The position numbers and the translations under genes were made by a program. A stretch of 64,000 bases of DNA from Allobosea robiniae (GTDB lineage Bacteria > Pseudomonadota > Alphaproteobacteria > Rhizobiales > Beijerinckiaceae), in the NCBI RefSeq assembly GCF_900102525.1, contig NZ_FNBZ01000007.1, forward strand, positions 1-64,000, given 5' to 3'. The notes beneath the pieces are model-generated. The model made no database searches and was not told where the DNA came from. It saw nothing but the letters and a program-made list of their open reading frames with translations. Positions 48,652-56,561 of the stretch are shown here, piece by piece. Position 1 is the first letter of the stretch. Every line of letters begins with the position of its first letter.

Positions 48652-49248
48652 CTAACGAACCGCGCCCTCGTGGAGCAGCCGTTCCACTGCCTCGATCATC
48701 AGCCGGCCGGTCTCGCCGGCCGTATGGTTTTGGTTGCGGCGCAGCAGATGCCACACCCACACATCCGTCAGCGCCAGCAGCTGTGCGAGACGGTCGGCTT
48801 TCGCCGAGGGAGGCAGCTTGTCGAGCCAAGCCGCGAACATCTCCTCGATCCACGCGCGGTGACTATTGCGGCCGCGCGCGAGGATCGCGCCGAACTCGGG
48901 AATGCGCGCCTCCTGGCTGAGCGTGCGGACAACGATGTCGCCCGCCTGTTCATAGTCCTGCACCAGGACCGTGATGATCGCAGCGACGGTCTTTCCGGGG
49001 TTGTGCCAGCGCCTGGTCCTGATCTCCGCATCAAGCCCATCGGCCATCGCGCTCAGCACGCCAGCCTTGTCGCCGAATCGCCTGATCACGGTCTGTCGGG
49101 TCGTGTTGGCCGCCCTGGCGATATCGTCGAGCGTGATGTCCTCAAACCAGCGCTCGCTCAGGAGGTGCCTGAGAGCGTCCACGATTTGTTGCTCGGTGTC
49201 TTGCACGGCATGGGCGCGTGCGACCTGACGATAAGCACGGGGCGACAC
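48652..49248 (-). CDS. TetR family transcriptional regulator
   Basis: This protein of about 198 residues starts, in my view, at GTG 49248. A longer frame begins at an ATG (49284) that lies within a 33-base operator-like palindrome. The HTH is ITLDDIARAANTTRQTVIRR, then FGDKAGVLSAM; the ligand domain is helical (MFAAWLDKLPPSAKADRLAQ, DVWVWHLLRRNQNHTAGETG). It probably represses its own gene and the glycosyltransferase gene 29 bases downstream until a ligand, perhaps the acceptor, binds. Confidence 0.88.
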   Translation of the reverse strand: MSPRAYRQVARAHAVQDTEQQIVDALRHLLSERWFEDITLDDIARAANTTRQTVIRRFGDKAGVLSAMADGLDAEIRTRRWHNPGKTVAAIITVLVQDYEQAGDIVVRTLSQEARIPEFGAILARGRNSHRAWIEEMFAAWLDKLPPSAKADRLAQLLALTDVWVWHLLRRNQNHTAGETGRLMIEAVERLLHEGAVR

Positions 49249-49258
49249 TGTTGAATTC

Positions 49259-49291
49259 CAATTTAGGGTTACTGATTGTAACATCAAATTG
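49259..49291. promoter_or_regulatory. Palindromic TetR operator candidate
   Basis: Two nested inverted repeats share one centre: CAATTT (49259-49264) with AAATTG (49286-49291), and GTTAC (49268-49272) with GTAAC (49278-49282). The overall form is CAATTT-N3-GTTAC-N5-GTAAC-N3-AAATTG. It lies immediately upstream of tetR and is AT-rich relative to its surroundings. Confidence 0.68.
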
Positions 49292-49507
49292 AAATGCGTC
49301 AATGCATCCGCCGATGAAGCCGGCGGCATCTCTTCGAACAGCGACACCTCGGGGAACGAGCTTGCAGTCCGCGGCAAGTATCCCGATCTCCACCGGGTCG
49401 GCAGGCGGCCTCCTGCAGGCTCGTGCGATGCTCGGCTGCGGACACGTCCTGACCAGAAACCGATCCATGATGAGCCCTTCGGAACGCCGGGCTCAGATGG
49501 ATCTCAC

Positions 49508-50182
49508 ATGGCACGTGGCGTAAGCACGGTTCCTCGACGCGGCACGACCGGCCTGCGCCAGTTTCTGGATCCTGAACAGCAGCGCGCCTGGATCGAGGGC
49601 ACGGCTGGCTTGCCCGACGCCGACGAGCGCTCCGAGTCCCTGGAGCTGCGGTTCAAGTACATCCCCCGGTTTGAAAAGCTGCTTCGCCGCCCGCAGGCAC
49701 AGGACGTCCTGGCGCTTCTCGGCCTCTATGGCCGGAACTGCATCCCCATCCCGCGCAGGAGCGAACGTCACTACTGGTCGGTTTCCTGCCTGCCTTCGAC
49801 GTCCGACAAGCCGCTTGTCCGCGTCAACGCGAGCTGGATGGAACTTTTCACGCTCTATGCGGCCGAAGAAGGTGTCCGTGCGCGCTGCCTGATGCGCCTT
49901 TCGGATTTCACCACGGACCGTTCGCTCGCACACAGCCATCTGGATGAGGCCTTTCTCGAGAGCTGCGTCACGGCGCCGGAGGATATCAGCTATTTCTTCC
50001 CAAATGGCCCGGACATGTTCGGCGTCAATGTCCTGGGCTGCGCCTCGATCCGTCGTTTCCTTGGAATGCCGCGGATCCTATGCGCCATTCGGACTTTCAA
50101 TTTGATGCACATGAACCGGGGGCGGAACGCCTACCAGGCCAGTCACTGCTACAGCTTGGCAGATTTCATGCTGGCAGGGTGA
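49508..50182 (+). CDS. Hypothetical protein
   Basis: This 224-residue protein starts at ATG 49508 and is divergent from tetR. I do not recognise a family. Soluble-protein segments such as TTGLRQFLDPEQQRAWIEG, LELRFKYIPRFEKLLRRPQA, LALLGLYGRNCIPIPRRSE and RVNASWMELFTLYAAEEGV have good codon use, and no signal peptide or membrane helix is visible. It has five or six Cys (CIPIP, VSCLPS, ARCLM, ESCVT, LGCAS, SHCYS), scattered rather than in CxxC form. It lies between tetR and an integrase remnant, so it may be island cargo. Confidence 0.55.
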   Translation: MARGVSTVPRRGTTGLRQFLDPEQQRAWIEGTAGLPDADERSESLELRFKYIPRFEKLLRRPQAQDVLALLGLYGRNCIPIPRRSERHYWSVSCLPSTSDKPLVRVNASWMELFTLYAAEEGVRARCLMRLSDFTTDRSLAHSHLDEAFLESCVTAPEDISYFFPNGPDMFGVNVLGCASIRRFLGMPRILCAIRTFNLMHMNRGRNAYQASHCYSLADFMLAG

Positions 50183-50360
50183 ATGCCAGCGCGGCACTGC
50201 CCTCAGCCTGCACGGCCTCGCGTTCGGTCCACATCGACGGTGGGGAGATGCCGCTTGATGACGCCGACTTTGGTTCGAATGCTCGGCCACCCGGATTTGA
50301 GCAAGATATGATCGGCGGTGCTCTGGACCCGCTCCTTGCCCTCTTCGTCGCGGCGGCCCG

Positions 50361-50765
50361 TTACATGAGAGAGGGTGTCGCTCCAACCCGCGACAAGCTC
50401 GTCGCGGTCTTCGTCGTCGGCTGGCCGGCTGATAGCGGCGGCCGCAGCACATCCCGGTAATAACCTGTCACCAGCCGCTCCAGCTCGGCCCGGCTCAATT
50501 TGGATATGTCATTGCTGGCGGTCTTTTCGGCGAGGGCCTGTTCCGCCTTGCCCGTGCGTCGCAGTTCGTCAAAGTGCTCCATGTAGTGGTCGAGGTGCTT
50601 GCCCATCAGCCGTAGTGCCTTCGAGCGCTCATTGGTGCGAAGGCTGAACCGAATGGTCTTGGAACCAAACGCGGCGGCCACATCCACGGGCACGCGCATA
50701 TCGAAATAGAACCTGCCGTTGCGGGCGATCAGGTACGACGCTCTGGGCACGATTTCTCTGCTCAT
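50361..50765 (-). pseudogene. Integrase N-terminal fragment (copy B)
   Basis: About 134 residues open with SREIVPRASYLIARNGRFYF and DMRVPVDVAAAFGSKTIRFS, the DUF6538-type start of tyrosine recombinases, then TNERSKALRLMGKHLDHYME and LSRAELERLVTGYYRDVL. The frame then runs into unrelated sequence and stops; the core-binding and catalytic domains are absent. It points away from tRNA-Glu, 85 bases off, the normal place of an island integrase. The same segment, frameshifted, occurs at 14725-14945. Confidence 0.78.
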
Positions 50766-50849
50766 GCATGCCAAAATGTATGACAGGCCGGCCGGAGTAA
50801 ACCGTTGGTTTTTCGAGAGTTTAAGCCCCTCAAGGGCTTAGGCGGCGAA

Positions 50850-50925
50850 TGGCGCTCCCTAGGGGACTCGAACCCCTGTTTTCGCCGTGAGAGGGCGACG
50901 TCCTAGACCGCTAGACGAAGGGAGC
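50850..50925 (-). tRNA. tRNA-Glu (CTC)
   Basis: Minus strand: acceptor GCTCCCT/AGGGAGC, D-arm TCGTCTAGCGGTCTAGGA, anticodon stem CGCC/GGCG with loop CTCTCAC (anticodon CTC), T-arm AGGGGTTCGAGTCCCCT, discriminator G and an encoded CCA (50852-50850). The length is 76 bases including CCA. Its first 24 bases are repeated at 51097-51120. Confidence 0.95.
50902..50925. repeat. 24-bp direct repeat, copy in tRNA-Glu
   Basis: This is the 5' 24 bases of tRNA-Glu, read on the plus strand from CCTAGACC to AGGGAGC. An identical copy in the same orientation lies at 51097-51120. It is a candidate attachment-site core or scar. Confidence 0.75.
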
Positions 50926-51415
50926 GTTACTTACTTTATACTACTATATACCTTACTATTACTTCTCTTAGTCGCCAGTCAATTCCATTCGTCTAACTCA
51001 CCAAATTCAGCCCGCGACCGGACCTCGTTGGTAACCCTACCACCCTTAATCCCCTGCCCCTACTCACTTGGTAGGTAACCTGGGGGGTAGTCGCGACCTA
51101 GACCGCTAGACGAAGGGAGCAGCGCTGGCCGAGGGCGCCTGTGTAGTCGGACAACCGCGCCACCGCAACAGCTTTTTGCATCGTCCGCACATTAAAGATG
51201 CCCGGACCGCCCGGTGCCCTGCGGAAAGCCGTACAGGTCGTCGACAGGCACGGGGTGATCCGGCGATGCCAGCCGGCCTGGACCATCCGAAGAACCGCGT
51301 TTTCCGATAACCCCGTCGTCGTCCGCAGTTGCCCTCCCGCGCAGGAAGCCTGATGCTGCGGCGATCCCGGCCGGCATAAGCCGGCCGGCTTCGACGGTCG
51401 GATGGCGGCACGCCC
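50926..51415. other. AT-rich spacer and gene-free DNA beside tRNA-Glu
   Basis: From 50926 to about 51060 the DNA is rich in TACT/TATA runs (TTTATACTACTATATACC) and clearly less GC-rich than the rest. The second 24-base tRNA-Glu repeat follows at 51097. From 51121 to the comF start at 51416 I see no gene, only GC-rich DNA of core-genome type. The AT-rich part may be upstream promoter DNA of tRNA-Glu or integrated foreign DNA. Confidence 0.5.
51097..51120. repeat. 24-bp direct repeat, copy outside tRNA-Glu
   Basis: An exact copy of the tRNA-Glu 5' segment, 195 bases from the first and in the same orientation. The rest of the tRNA is missing, so it is not functional. It looks like the second end of a past site-specific insertion. 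Confidence 0.75.
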
Positions 51416-52279
51416 ATGGCGGAGTGGCAGATCGAAACCCCGGTTGGCGAGGCGACCGCCGACGAGGTGCTTGTGACCGGGCACACGCGATCGGCGAACG
51501 GGGCACTGCGCGATTCCGCGAAGCGCGCGCGTCTCGCCCTTCGGACGGGCCTGCACGGCCTGCTCGGCATCGTCTACCCGCCGACCTGCATCGCCTGCCG
51601 GGCCGCCACGGGAGAAGCACAGGCGCTGTGCCCGGCGTGCTGGCGCGGCGTCGGCTTCATCGAGCGGCCCTATTGCGAGCGGCTGGGCACGCCGTTTCCC
51701 GTCGATCTCGGCGCCGGCCTGCTCTCGCCGGCTGCGATCGCCGACCCGCCCGTCTTCGCCCGCGCGCGCGCCGTCTGCCGCTTCGATGGCACGGCGCGCG
51801 AACTGGTCCATCGCCTGAAATACGGCGACCGCGTCGAGCTCTCGTTGACGCTCGGCCGGATGATGGCGCAAGCCGGTCGCGAGCTCATCGGCGATGCCGA
51901 TCTGATCCTGCCGGTGCCGCTCCACCGGACCCGGCTCTGGCGCCGGCGGTTCAACCAGGCCGCAGCCCTGGCACAGGTGGTTGCCCGTGAGGCCGGGCTG
52001 CCGCTCGCCACGACGGCATTGACCCGGATCAGACGCACCCGGCAGCAGGTCGGGCTGACGCGCGTCCAGCGCGCCGACAATCTGCAAGGTGCTTTCCACA
52101 TACCGGCAGCGATGCGCGGGCTTGTCGAAGGCCGGCGCGCCCTGCTGGTCGACGACGTGCTGACCACCGGCGCGACGGTCAATGCCGCCTCGCGCGCCCT
52201 GCTGCGGGCCGGCGCGAGCGCCGTCGATGTGCTGACTTTCGCACGGGTCGTGACGGATGGCCGGGAAGGCACTACATGA
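51416..52279 (+). CDS. comF: ComF family phosphoribosyltransferase-like protein
   Basis: This 287-residue protein has an N-terminal zinc-ribbon-like pair C58xxC61 and C72xxC75 (YPPTCIACRAATG, LCPACWRGV) and a C-terminal type I phosphoribosyltransferase domain with LILPVPLHRTRLWRRRFNQA and the PRPP loop ALLVDDVLTTGAT. ComF proteins help take up single-stranded DNA or handle DNA in natural transformation; in most proteobacteria the role is unproven. It begins the core-like run of genes to the right of tRNA-Glu. Glutaredoxin follows 28 bases on. Confidence 0.92.
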   Translation: MAEWQIETPVGEATADEVLVTGHTRSANGALRDSAKRARLALRTGLHGLLGIVYPPTCIACRAATGEAQALCPACWRGVGFIERPYCERLGTPFPVDLGAGLLSPAAIADPPVFARARAVCRFDGTARELVHRLKYGDRVELSLTLGRMMAQAGRELIGDADLILPVPLHRTRLWRRRFNQAAALAQVVAREAGLPLATTALTRIRRTRQQVGLTRVQRADNLQGAFHIPAAMRGLVEGRRALLVDDVLTTGATVNAASRALLRAGASAVDVLTFARVVTDGREGTT

Positions 52280-52307
52280 GGGGCATCGCAACGAGAGACA
52301 CGTCCTC

Positions 52308-52565
52308 ATGCCGCCGGTTACGATCTACACCACGCCCTGGTGCCCCTATTGCCATGCGGCCAAGGCGCTGCTGACGCGCAAGGGCGTGGCCTTCACCGAG
52401 ATCGATGTCGACGGCAAGCCGGAATTGCGCCAGGCCATGACGGTGCGCGCCGGCGGGCGCACCTCGGTGCCGCAGATCTTCATCGGCGAGCAGCATGTCG
52501 GCGGTTCCGACGATATCCACGCGCTCGACGCCCGCGGCGAACTCGACAAGCTTCTGGCGGCCTGA
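52308..52565 (+). CDS. grxC: Glutaredoxin 3
   Basis: This 85-residue glutaredoxin has active site C12-PY-C15 (TTPWCPYCHAAKALL), the cis-proline TSVPQIF and GGSDDIHAL for glutathione binding. It reduces disulphides and glutathione adducts using glutathione in the cytosol. I take the ATG at 52308, which gives the usual GrxC length; an in-frame upstream ATG lies within comF. In many Rhizobiales grxC lies between comF and DUF1178, as here. Confidence 0.95.
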   Translation: MPPVTIYTTPWCPYCHAAKALLTRKGVAFTEIDVDGKPELRQAMTVRAGGRTSVPQIFIGEQHVGGSDDIHALDARGELDKLLAA

Positions 52566-52618
52566 CGCCCCCGCAGACCCGGTTGCCTTGGCGACCTCCC
52601 GCCACCATCTATGACGAC

Positions 52619-53101
52619 ATGATCCGTTACGCCCTCATCTGCGACAGCGCCCACGAATTCGAGAGCTGGTTCGCCTCCTCGGCCAGCTTCGAGGATCAGA
52701 CGAAGCGCGGCTTCGTCACCTGCCCGGTCTGCAACAGCGCGAAGATCGAGCGCGCGATCATGGCGCCCAATGTCGCCCGCACCGATCTCGGCCCGAAGGC
52801 GACGGGGCCGGTAGCGGAGACTCCCGCCCCGGCAGCAGCGACGTCGGCGCCTGCGCCGGTCGCCCTGATGAGCGAGAAGGAGCAGGCCTTCCGCGAGATG
52901 GTGACGGCACTGCACCGGCATGTCAGCGAGAACGCCGAGCATGTCGGCAAGCGCTTCGCCGACGAGGCGCTGAAGATCCATCACGGGGAAGCGGAAGAGC
53001 GCGCCATCTATGGCGAGGCGACGCCGGACGATGCCCGGATGCTGCATGAGGAGGGCGTCGATTTCCTGCCATTGCCGCGCCTGCCGGGCTCGGGGAACTG
53101 A
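52619..53101 (+). CDS. DUF1178 family protein
   Basis: This 160-residue protein opens IRYALICDSAHEFESWFASS, with a CPVC pair (GFVTCPVCNSAKIERAIMAP), a low-complexity Ala/Pro linker and a C-terminal AEHVGKRFADEALKIHHGEA, IYGEATPDDARML. These are the marks of DUF1178, an alphaproteobacterial family of unknown function with a possible zinc ribbon. It lies 53 bases after grxC. The 313 bases downstream contain no gene but hold a CtrA-type site. Confidence 0.92.
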   Translation: MIRYALICDSAHEFESWFASSASFEDQTKRGFVTCPVCNSAKIERAIMAPNVARTDLGPKATGPVAETPAPAAATSAPAPVALMSEKEQAFREMVTALHRHVSENAEHVGKRFADEALKIHHGEAEERAIYGEATPDDARMLHEEGVDFLPLPRLPGSGN

Positions 53102-53321
53102 AGCGCTCCTCGGGCGTTTCCGATCACAAAGCTGCGCTCGCAGCGACTTTCATCAGTGCCGATATTGCGGTTTCGCTATGCAGGGCGAGGCTGCCCGAAT
53201 GAAATTTTTCGGCGCGGCGGCGTAAATTTTTTCGTTCTGTAACAAGGCGCTATCGGTCGGGCGCCTCCCGCCGGAAGGCGTCTCGAGGCGCTCTGCCCCG
53301 CTTCCCCTCTTCCGTCCCGGA

Positions 53322-53336
53322 TTAACTTTCTGTTAA
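53322..53336. promoter_or_regulatory. CtrA-type box TTAA-N7-TTAA
   Basis: TTAA (53322-53325), CTTTCTG, TTAA (53333-53336) is a full-length match to the CtrA binding consensus of alphaproteobacteria. It lies 79 bases upstream of the start codon of the SleB-type hydrolase, in the gene-free stretch 53102-53414. The latter also holds two AT-rich runs (AAATTTTT near 53200 and 53225). Confidence 0.65.
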
Positions 53337-53414
53337 GGAATTCGCGGTTCCTTGCCGGCAATACCGGTTTGCCGCCCTCGGCGATCACGGGTCCGGAATT
53401 CAGGAGGTTGCCAC

Positions 53415-54332
53415 ATGAAGCGGACCGCGATCGCTGCGCATGGTCTTCGTTCCGGTGAGAAATCCCGGCATGGCAGCAAGGCGATCCCGCTCCTGATTGC
53501 GCTGGCGGCTCCGACTCTTGGCGCCTGCAGCATGTCCCCGGTCGAGACGGCCGCAACCTCCGCAGCCACGGCTCCCGCAGTGAAGGAGCCCGCCAAGGCG
53601 CGCAGGCATGCGGTGGCGCTGGCCAAAGCCAATCCGCGCGAGAAGGAATGCCTCGTCCGCGCGATGTATTTCGAATCGAACCGGTCGAGCGAGTCCGGCC
53701 TGCTCGGCGTCGGCACCGTCGTGATGAACCGGGTCGAGTCGGCCAAATACCCCGAGACGATCTGTGGCGTGGTCGGAGCACCGCGCCAGTTCGCCGCCGG
53801 CGTCCTGACCCGGCCGATGACGGACAACGTCCTGCCGAAGGTCGAGGCTATCGCCGAGGACATTCTCAACGGTCGCCGCAACGATGCGGTCGGCGCGGCC
53901 AAGCACTTCCACATGGCCGGCCTGCGCTTCGGCTACAAGAACATGCATTACGTGACCGTGGCCGGCGGCAACGCCTTCTACGTCAAGGGCGAGCGTCCCG
54001 AGCGCCGCCGCATCGAGGAACCGACGATCCAGCTCGCCTCGGCCTCCACCACCTCCGTGCCGCTCACGACGGCGTCTTCTTCCGCAACCACCGCGGCCTC
54101 TTTCGCCTCGGCCCCGCTCGCCTTCGCGCCCGAGACGCCCGCGCCGAAGCTGCCCGCGCTCGAGAACCCGATCGTGACGCTGGTCAAGAACGCGCCCCTG
54201 CCGCCCGGCCGCCCGCTCGATCTCGACCTGCCCAAGGCGCCCTTGCGTGCCTTTGTCGCCCCGCCGAAGGACGACCGCCGCGTCGCGCTGCTGCGGACCT
54301 CCGATATCAGGGGCAGCCTGTCCTCGCGATAG
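53415..54332 (+). CDS. SleB-type cell wall hydrolase, probable lipoprotein
   Basis: This 305-residue protein has a signal with lipobox TLGAC (Cys38), then a Hydrolase_2/SleB domain (about 75-185): ECLVRAMYFESNRSSESGLL with catalytic Glu87, VGTVVMNRV, PRQFAAG, AAKHFHMAGLRFGYKNMHYV and GGNAFYV. These are lytic transglycosylase-like peptidoglycan hydrolases. The C-terminal third is a Ser/Thr/Ala/Pro-rich tail. CAGGAGG precedes the ATG. A CtrA box upstream suggests cell-cycle control, fitting a role in wall remodelling at division or polar growth. Confidence 0.9.
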   Translation: MKRTAIAAHGLRSGEKSRHGSKAIPLLIALAAPTLGACSMSPVETAATSAATAPAVKEPAKARRHAVALAKANPREKECLVRAMYFESNRSSESGLLGVGTVVMNRVESAKYPETICGVVGAPRQFAAGVLTRPMTDNVLPKVEAIAEDILNGRRNDAVGAAKHFHMAGLRFGYKNMHYVTVAGGNAFYVKGERPERRRIEEPTIQLASASTTSVPLTTASSSATTAASFASAPLAFAPETPAPKLPALENPIVTLVKNAPLPPGRPLDLDLPKAPLRAFVAPPKDDRRVALLRTSDIRGSLSSR

Positions 54333-54496
54333 TCTCGCGCAAGCCTGCTGCTGCCCCTCACAATCCTTATCCTGAGGAACCGCGCGAGCGGCCCGAGGCG
54401 CCGTCAGCCTAACGTCGCAGGGGACACAGCCGCAGCTCTGGCGTTATCTTCGCCGCAGCGCAACATTCAGATTGCTCTGCAATACGGGGAGACGCC

Positions 54497-56485
54497 ATGA
54501 CCGCGACGGACCAAGGCGGCCGGGAAACGGCCCAGCGCGACAAGCCGTGGATCTTCCGGACCTATGCCGGCCATTCCGACGCGGCGGAGTCCAACAAGCT
54601 CTACCGGACCAATCTCGCCAAAGGCCAGACCGGCCTCTCCGTCGCCTTCGACCTGCCGACGCAGACCGGCTACGACCCCGACCATGTCCTGTCGCGCGGC
54701 GAGGTCGGCAAGGTCGGCGTGCCGATCACGCATCTCGGCGATATGCGGGCGCTGTTCGACCAGATCCCGCTGGCGCAGATGAACACCTCGATGACGATCA
54801 ACGCGACGGCAGCCTGGCTGCTCTCGCTCTACATCGCCGTCGCCGACGAGCAGGGCGCCGACCGCAAGCTGCTGCAGGGCACGACCCAGAACGACCTCGT
54901 CAAGGAATACCTGTCGCGCGGCACCTATGTCTTCCCGCCGCGCCCCTCGATGCAGCTCACCACCGACATCGTCGTGTTCACGGCCAACGAATTGCCGAAA
55001 TGGAACCCGACCAACGTCTGCTCCTACCATCTGCAGGAGGCCGGGGCCTCGCCGGTGCAGGAGCTCTCCTTCGCACTGGCGACGGCCATCGCCCTACTCG
55101 ATTCGATCCGTGCCCGGCCGGAAGTCTCGGCCGAGGAATTCCCTGGCACGGTCGGCCGCATCTCCTTCTTCGTGAATGCCGGGATGCGCTTCGTCACCGA
55201 GCTCTGCAAGATGCGGGCTTTCGTCGAGCTCTGGGACGAGATCACGCTTGGCCGCTATGGCATTGCGGACGAGGCCATGCGGCGCTTCCGCTATGGCGTG
55301 CAGGTCAATTCGCTCGGGCTGACCGAGCCGCAACCGGAGAACAACGTCTACCGCATCCTGATCGAGATGCTGGCGGTGACGCTGTCGAAGAAGGCGCGCG
55401 CGCGGGCGGTGCAGCTCCCGGCCTGGAACGAGGCGCTCGGCCTGCCGCGCCCCTTCGACCAGCAATGGTCGCTGCGCATGCAGCAGGTCCTGGCCTATGA
55501 GACCGACCTGCTCGAATTCGGCGACATTTTCGACGGCTCGACCGTGGTCGATGCGAAGGTGGCGGCGCTCAAGGCCGCGGCGCTGGAGGAACTGGCGAAG
55601 ATCGACGACATGGGCGGCGCTCTGGCCGCCGTCGAGAGCGGCTACATGAAGCAGGCGCTGGTCGAGAATGGCGCGCGCCGCATCGAGGCGATCGAGCGCG
55701 GCGAACAGGTCGTCGTCGGCGTCAACAAGTTCACCAACAGCGAGCCCTCCCCGCTCTCGGCCGGCGAGGGCAACGTCGTCACCGTGCCGGATTCGGTCGA
55801 GACCGAGGCGATCGCCCGGCTCAAGGCCTGGCGCTCGGCCCGCGATGCCAAGGCGGCCGAGGCAGCGCTGGCCGAACTCACCGCCAGCGCCCGCGAGAAC
55901 CGCAACGTCATGCCGGCCTCGATCGCCTGCGCCAAGGCCGGCGTCACCACCGGCGAATGGGCGCAGACCCTGCGCGAGATTTTTGGCGAGTACCGCGCGC
56001 CCACCGGCGTCGACACGACCAAGCTCGGCGATGCGACCGGCCTCGCCACCGCCAGGGCAGCGGTCGAGAAGGCGACCGAGCGTCTCGGCCGCGCGCCGCG
56101 CTTCCTCGTCGGCAAGCCCGGCCTCGACGGCCACTCGAATGGCGCCGAGCAGATCGCCGTGCGCGCCCGCGATGCCGGGATGAGCGTCAGCTATGGCGGC
56201 ATCCGCCAGACGCCGGAGGAGATCGTCAGCGAAGCCCGCGAGCAGCAGGCCGACATCATCGGGCTCTCGATTCTCTCGGGCTCGCATCTGCCATTGGTCC
56301 GCGACGTCACGGCGCGTCTGCGCGTCGCCGGCATGGATGTACCCGTGGTGGTCGGCGGCATCATCCCGCCGGACGACGAGAACGCCTTGCGCAACATGGG
56401 CGTGGCGCGGGTCTACACGCCCAAGGATTTCGCGCTGGACGGCATCATCGCCGATGTCGCGAGGCTGGCAGCGAAACAAAGGTGA
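54497..56485 (+). CDS. meaA: B12-dependent acyl-CoA mutase, ethylmalonyl-CoA mutase-like
   Basis: This 662-residue single-chain mutase has an N-terminal TIM barrel (WIFRTYAGHSDAAESNKLY, TGLSVAFDLPTQTGYDPDH, MNTSMTINATAAWLLSLY) and a C-terminal cobalamin domain with D544-GH546-SNG (GKPGLDGHSNGAEQIA). MeaA-type proteins are ethylmalonyl-CoA mutases of the ethylmalonyl-CoA pathway, which lets bacteria without isocitrate lyase grow on C2 units. The length and the AGHSDAAESN and LSRGEVGKVGV segments match MeaA better than two-subunit methylmalonyl-CoA mutases. GGGGAGACGCC precedes the ATG. Confidence 0.9.
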   Translation: MTATDQGGRETAQRDKPWIFRTYAGHSDAAESNKLYRTNLAKGQTGLSVAFDLPTQTGYDPDHVLSRGEVGKVGVPITHLGDMRALFDQIPLAQMNTSMTINATAAWLLSLYIAVADEQGADRKLLQGTTQNDLVKEYLSRGTYVFPPRPSMQLTTDIVVFTANELPKWNPTNVCSYHLQEAGASPVQELSFALATAIALLDSIRARPEVSAEEFPGTVGRISFFVNAGMRFVTELCKMRAFVELWDEITLGRYGIADEAMRRFRYGVQVNSLGLTEPQPENNVYRILIEMLAVTLSKKARARAVQLPAWNEALGLPRPFDQQWSLRMQQVLAYETDLLEFGDIFDGSTVVDAKVAALKAAALEELAKIDDMGGALAAVESGYMKQALVENGARRIEAIERGEQVVVGVNKFTNSEPSPLSAGEGNVVTVPDSVETEAIARLKAWRSARDAKAAEAALAELTASARENRNVMPASIACAKAGVTTGEWAQTLREIFGEYRAPTGVDTTKLGDATGLATARAAVEKATERLGRAPRFLVGKPGLDGHSNGAEQIAVRARDAGMSVSYGGIRQTPEEIVSEAREQQADIIGLSILSGSHLPLVRDVTARLRVAGMDVPVVVGGIIPPDDENALRNMGVARVYTPKDFALDGIIADVARLAAKQR

Positions 56486-56487
56486 GC

Positions 56488-56538
56488 GTCATCCCGCACC
56501 CGCTGCGGCACGAAGTGCTGCGACGCGCACGGGATGAC
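56488..56538. repeat. Inverted repeat/terminator hairpin after meaA
   Basis: GTCATCCCG (56488-56496) pairs with CGGGATGAC (56530-56538), with a second imperfect stem between (GCGGCAC/GTGCTGC). This is the common GTCAT-CCGGG type of intergenic palindrome of alphaproteobacteria. It separates the convergent meaA and J-domain genes and probably ends both transcripts. Confidence 0.6.
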
Positions 56539-56561
56539 AGCGCCTGCTGTTCCCTTCCCGC

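Noticed and set aside
50183-50360. Possible short-chain dehydrogenase C-terminal remnant (VHIDGGE)
   Set aside because: A six-residue resemblance is too short to support a gene fragment.
50926-51120. Possible CRISPR or phage repeat array near tRNA-Glu
   Set aside because: There are only two copies of the 24-mer and no regular spacers; tRNA-derived attachment scars explain it.
55094-56479. 461-codon antisense frame opposite meaA
   Set aside because: The mutase on the other strand has full motifs; this frame is compositional shadow only.
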